Positions 4,601 through 5,390 of a stretch of 5,390 nucleotides of DNA are shown here, in pieces; position 1 is the stretch's first letter, and the number at the start of each line of letters is the position of its first letter. The DNA is from Campylobacterota bacterium (lineage in GTDB: Bacteria > Campylobacterota > Campylobacteria > Campylobacterales > Sulfurovaceae). A program made the position numbers and the translations under genes. The stretch is taken from assembly GCA_011330645.1 (NCBI GenBank), contig DRQB01000057.1:1-5390 (forward strand), read 5' to 3'. The notes under the pieces are model-generated. The model saw only the letters and a program-made list of their open reading frames with translations, did not search any database and was not told the DNA's origin.

Positions 4601-5390
4601 TATTTATTTCCTCCATTTACAAAATTTCTAATTCCAAATTCCAATGCATCATCATTGCACACATCCACACATCTACCACAGTTGGTACATTCCCCATCGG
4701 TTACAGCAATGCTTGACTTATTTATCATATGTAACACCTGATTTTCAGGACATACGACTTTACAGTCCATGCAGTTTGTACAGTTCTCATGGTTATGCTT
4801 TACTCGTATAAGACTTTGACTTCCTATCACAGAGTATGCAGCACCCAAAGGACACAAATGTCCACACCATCCATTCTTTACCCCAAAAAGGTCAAAAAGA
4901 AAAATAGCAAGAACAACTGCCCCACCCATACCAAAACCAAAAACGATACCTCTTTGCATAATGGTAATCGGAGAAAACACTTCAAACGCAGCCACACCAA
5001 CCAGTGCTGAGACAATGAGACCTACCACCATAAGCCAATATCTAGCACTTCGTTTTAAAAAACGATAATTCACCTCTTCTTTGTCAAGGTTCAATTTACG
5101 TCTAAGCCAGTTTGCCAAGTCTGTCACCATGTTAATAGGACAGACCCAGGAACAAAATGCACGACCACCTACCACAAAGTAAAACAGTGTGATAATCGCT
5201 GCACCTAACAGTACATCAGAACCTAAAACAAATCCTGTTGCCAATACTTGCAAGGTATTGTACGGATCCGCTAAAGGGATAATGCCAAAGAGCATGGAAG
5301 TACCAAAAGTGCCTTCCAAGATATGCCAACCATAGGCATTAGCAGCAAAGTATAAAAACAAGATACCTATCTGTGTTGTCCGTCTAAGGA
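4600..5390 (-). CDS. napH: NapH, membrane iron-sulfur quinol dehydrogenase subunit, N-terminus cut off by window edge
   Basis: NapH works with the periplasmic ferredoxin NapG to oxidise quinol and feed electrons to NapB, replacing NapC in organisms that lack it. The frame is open to the right edge: 262 complete codons are visible, and residues before a TTG at 5361 (RRTTQIGI) already match the usual NapH N-terminus, so that TTG is an internal Leu. Probably only a few residues are missing. Four membrane segments are evident, around visible residues 7-20, 52-73, 118-135 and 150-166. Two CxxxCP motifs lie at membrane boundaries: CSWVCP (79-84) and CGHLCP (175-180). Two 4Fe-4S ferredoxin motifs follow: CTNCMDCKVVCP (203-214) and CTNCGRCVDVC (234-244). 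The C-terminal iron-sulfur domain is expected on the cytoplasmic side. Its stop overlaps the napB start by one base. Confidence 0.95.
   Translation of the reverse strand, partial: LRRTTQIGILFLYFAANAYGWHILEGTFGTSMLFGIIPLADPYNTLQVLATGFVLGSDVLLGAAIITLFYFVVGGRAFCSWVCPINMVTDLANWLRRKLNLDKEEVNYRFLKRSARYWLMVVGLIVSALVGVAAFEVFSPITIMQRGIVFGFGMGGAVVLAIFLFDLFGVKNGWCGHLCPLGAAYSVIGSQSLIRVKHNHENCTNCMDCKVVCPENQVLHMINKSSIAVTDGECTNCGRCVDVCNDDALEFGIRNFVNGGNK
4610..4614 (-). promoter_or_regulatory. Ribosome binding site of napB
   Basis: GGAGG lies nine bases before the napB ATG at 4600, inside the last codons of napH (Asn-Gly-Gly-Asn-Lys). It supports the chosen start and, with the TAATG overlap, coupled translation. 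Confidence 0.7.

Noticed and set aside
4534..5010. Plus-strand open frames opposite napH and the start of napB
   Set aside because: They are antisense to the clear iron-sulfur and membrane motifs of NapH and the NapB signal peptide; no family features or ribosome sites are evident.
5359..5361. TTG at 5361 as the start of NapH
   Set aside because: The frame stays open to the window edge and the residues before it resemble the conserved NapH N-terminus, so it is an internal leucine.

Overview
The window is a compact stretch of minus-strand genes that looks like the 3' part of a periplasmic nitrate reductase (nap) operon from a Campylobacterota (epsilonproteobacterial) bacterium, most likely of the Sulfurovum/Sulfurimonas type. 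The gene order napH-napB-napF-(unknown)-napL-napD, the presence of the WD40-like NapL, and the tightly overlapping genes are typical of that phylum. The genus is an inference; no phylogenetic marker is present. The catalytic gene napA and the ferredoxin gene napG are expected upstream, beyond the right edge (after 5390), but are not in the window.

Layout, read in transcription order (right to left): napH, membrane iron-sulfur quinol dehydrogenase subunit, truncated at its N-terminus by the window edge (5390-4600); napB, an unusual fused form with an N-terminal c553-like cytochrome domain (4600-3635); napF, cytoplasmic iron-sulfur protein with a GTG start (3635-3096); an unrecognised acidic 114-residue protein whose true start appears to be TTG (3099-2755); napL, exported beta-propeller protein (2758-1802); napD, chaperone for the NapA Tat signal (1764-1402); an unrecognised 103-residue soluble protein (1401-1090); an unrecognised 79-residue two-helix membrane protein (1097-858). 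Adjacent genes overlap by 1 to 8 bases or abut, except for a 37-base gap before napD, so the group is very probably co-transcribed and translationally coupled.

Downstream, after an 81-base gap holding a good sigma70-type promoter, lies a cytosine-5 DNA methyltransferase gene on the same strand (776-1). Its C-terminal part, including most of the target-recognition region, runs off the left edge.

Functionally, NapG/NapH oxidise menaquinol and pass electrons to NapB, which reduces NapA in the periplasm. NapD and NapF help NapA mature in the cytoplasm, and NapL has an accessory periplasmic role. The most interesting points are the triheme NapB fusion and three small unrecognised genes embedded in or trailing the operon, which are candidates for lineage-specific nitrate-reductase accessory factors. 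I saw no mobile elements, RNA genes or CRISPR arrays, and no non-coding stretch over 300 bases.
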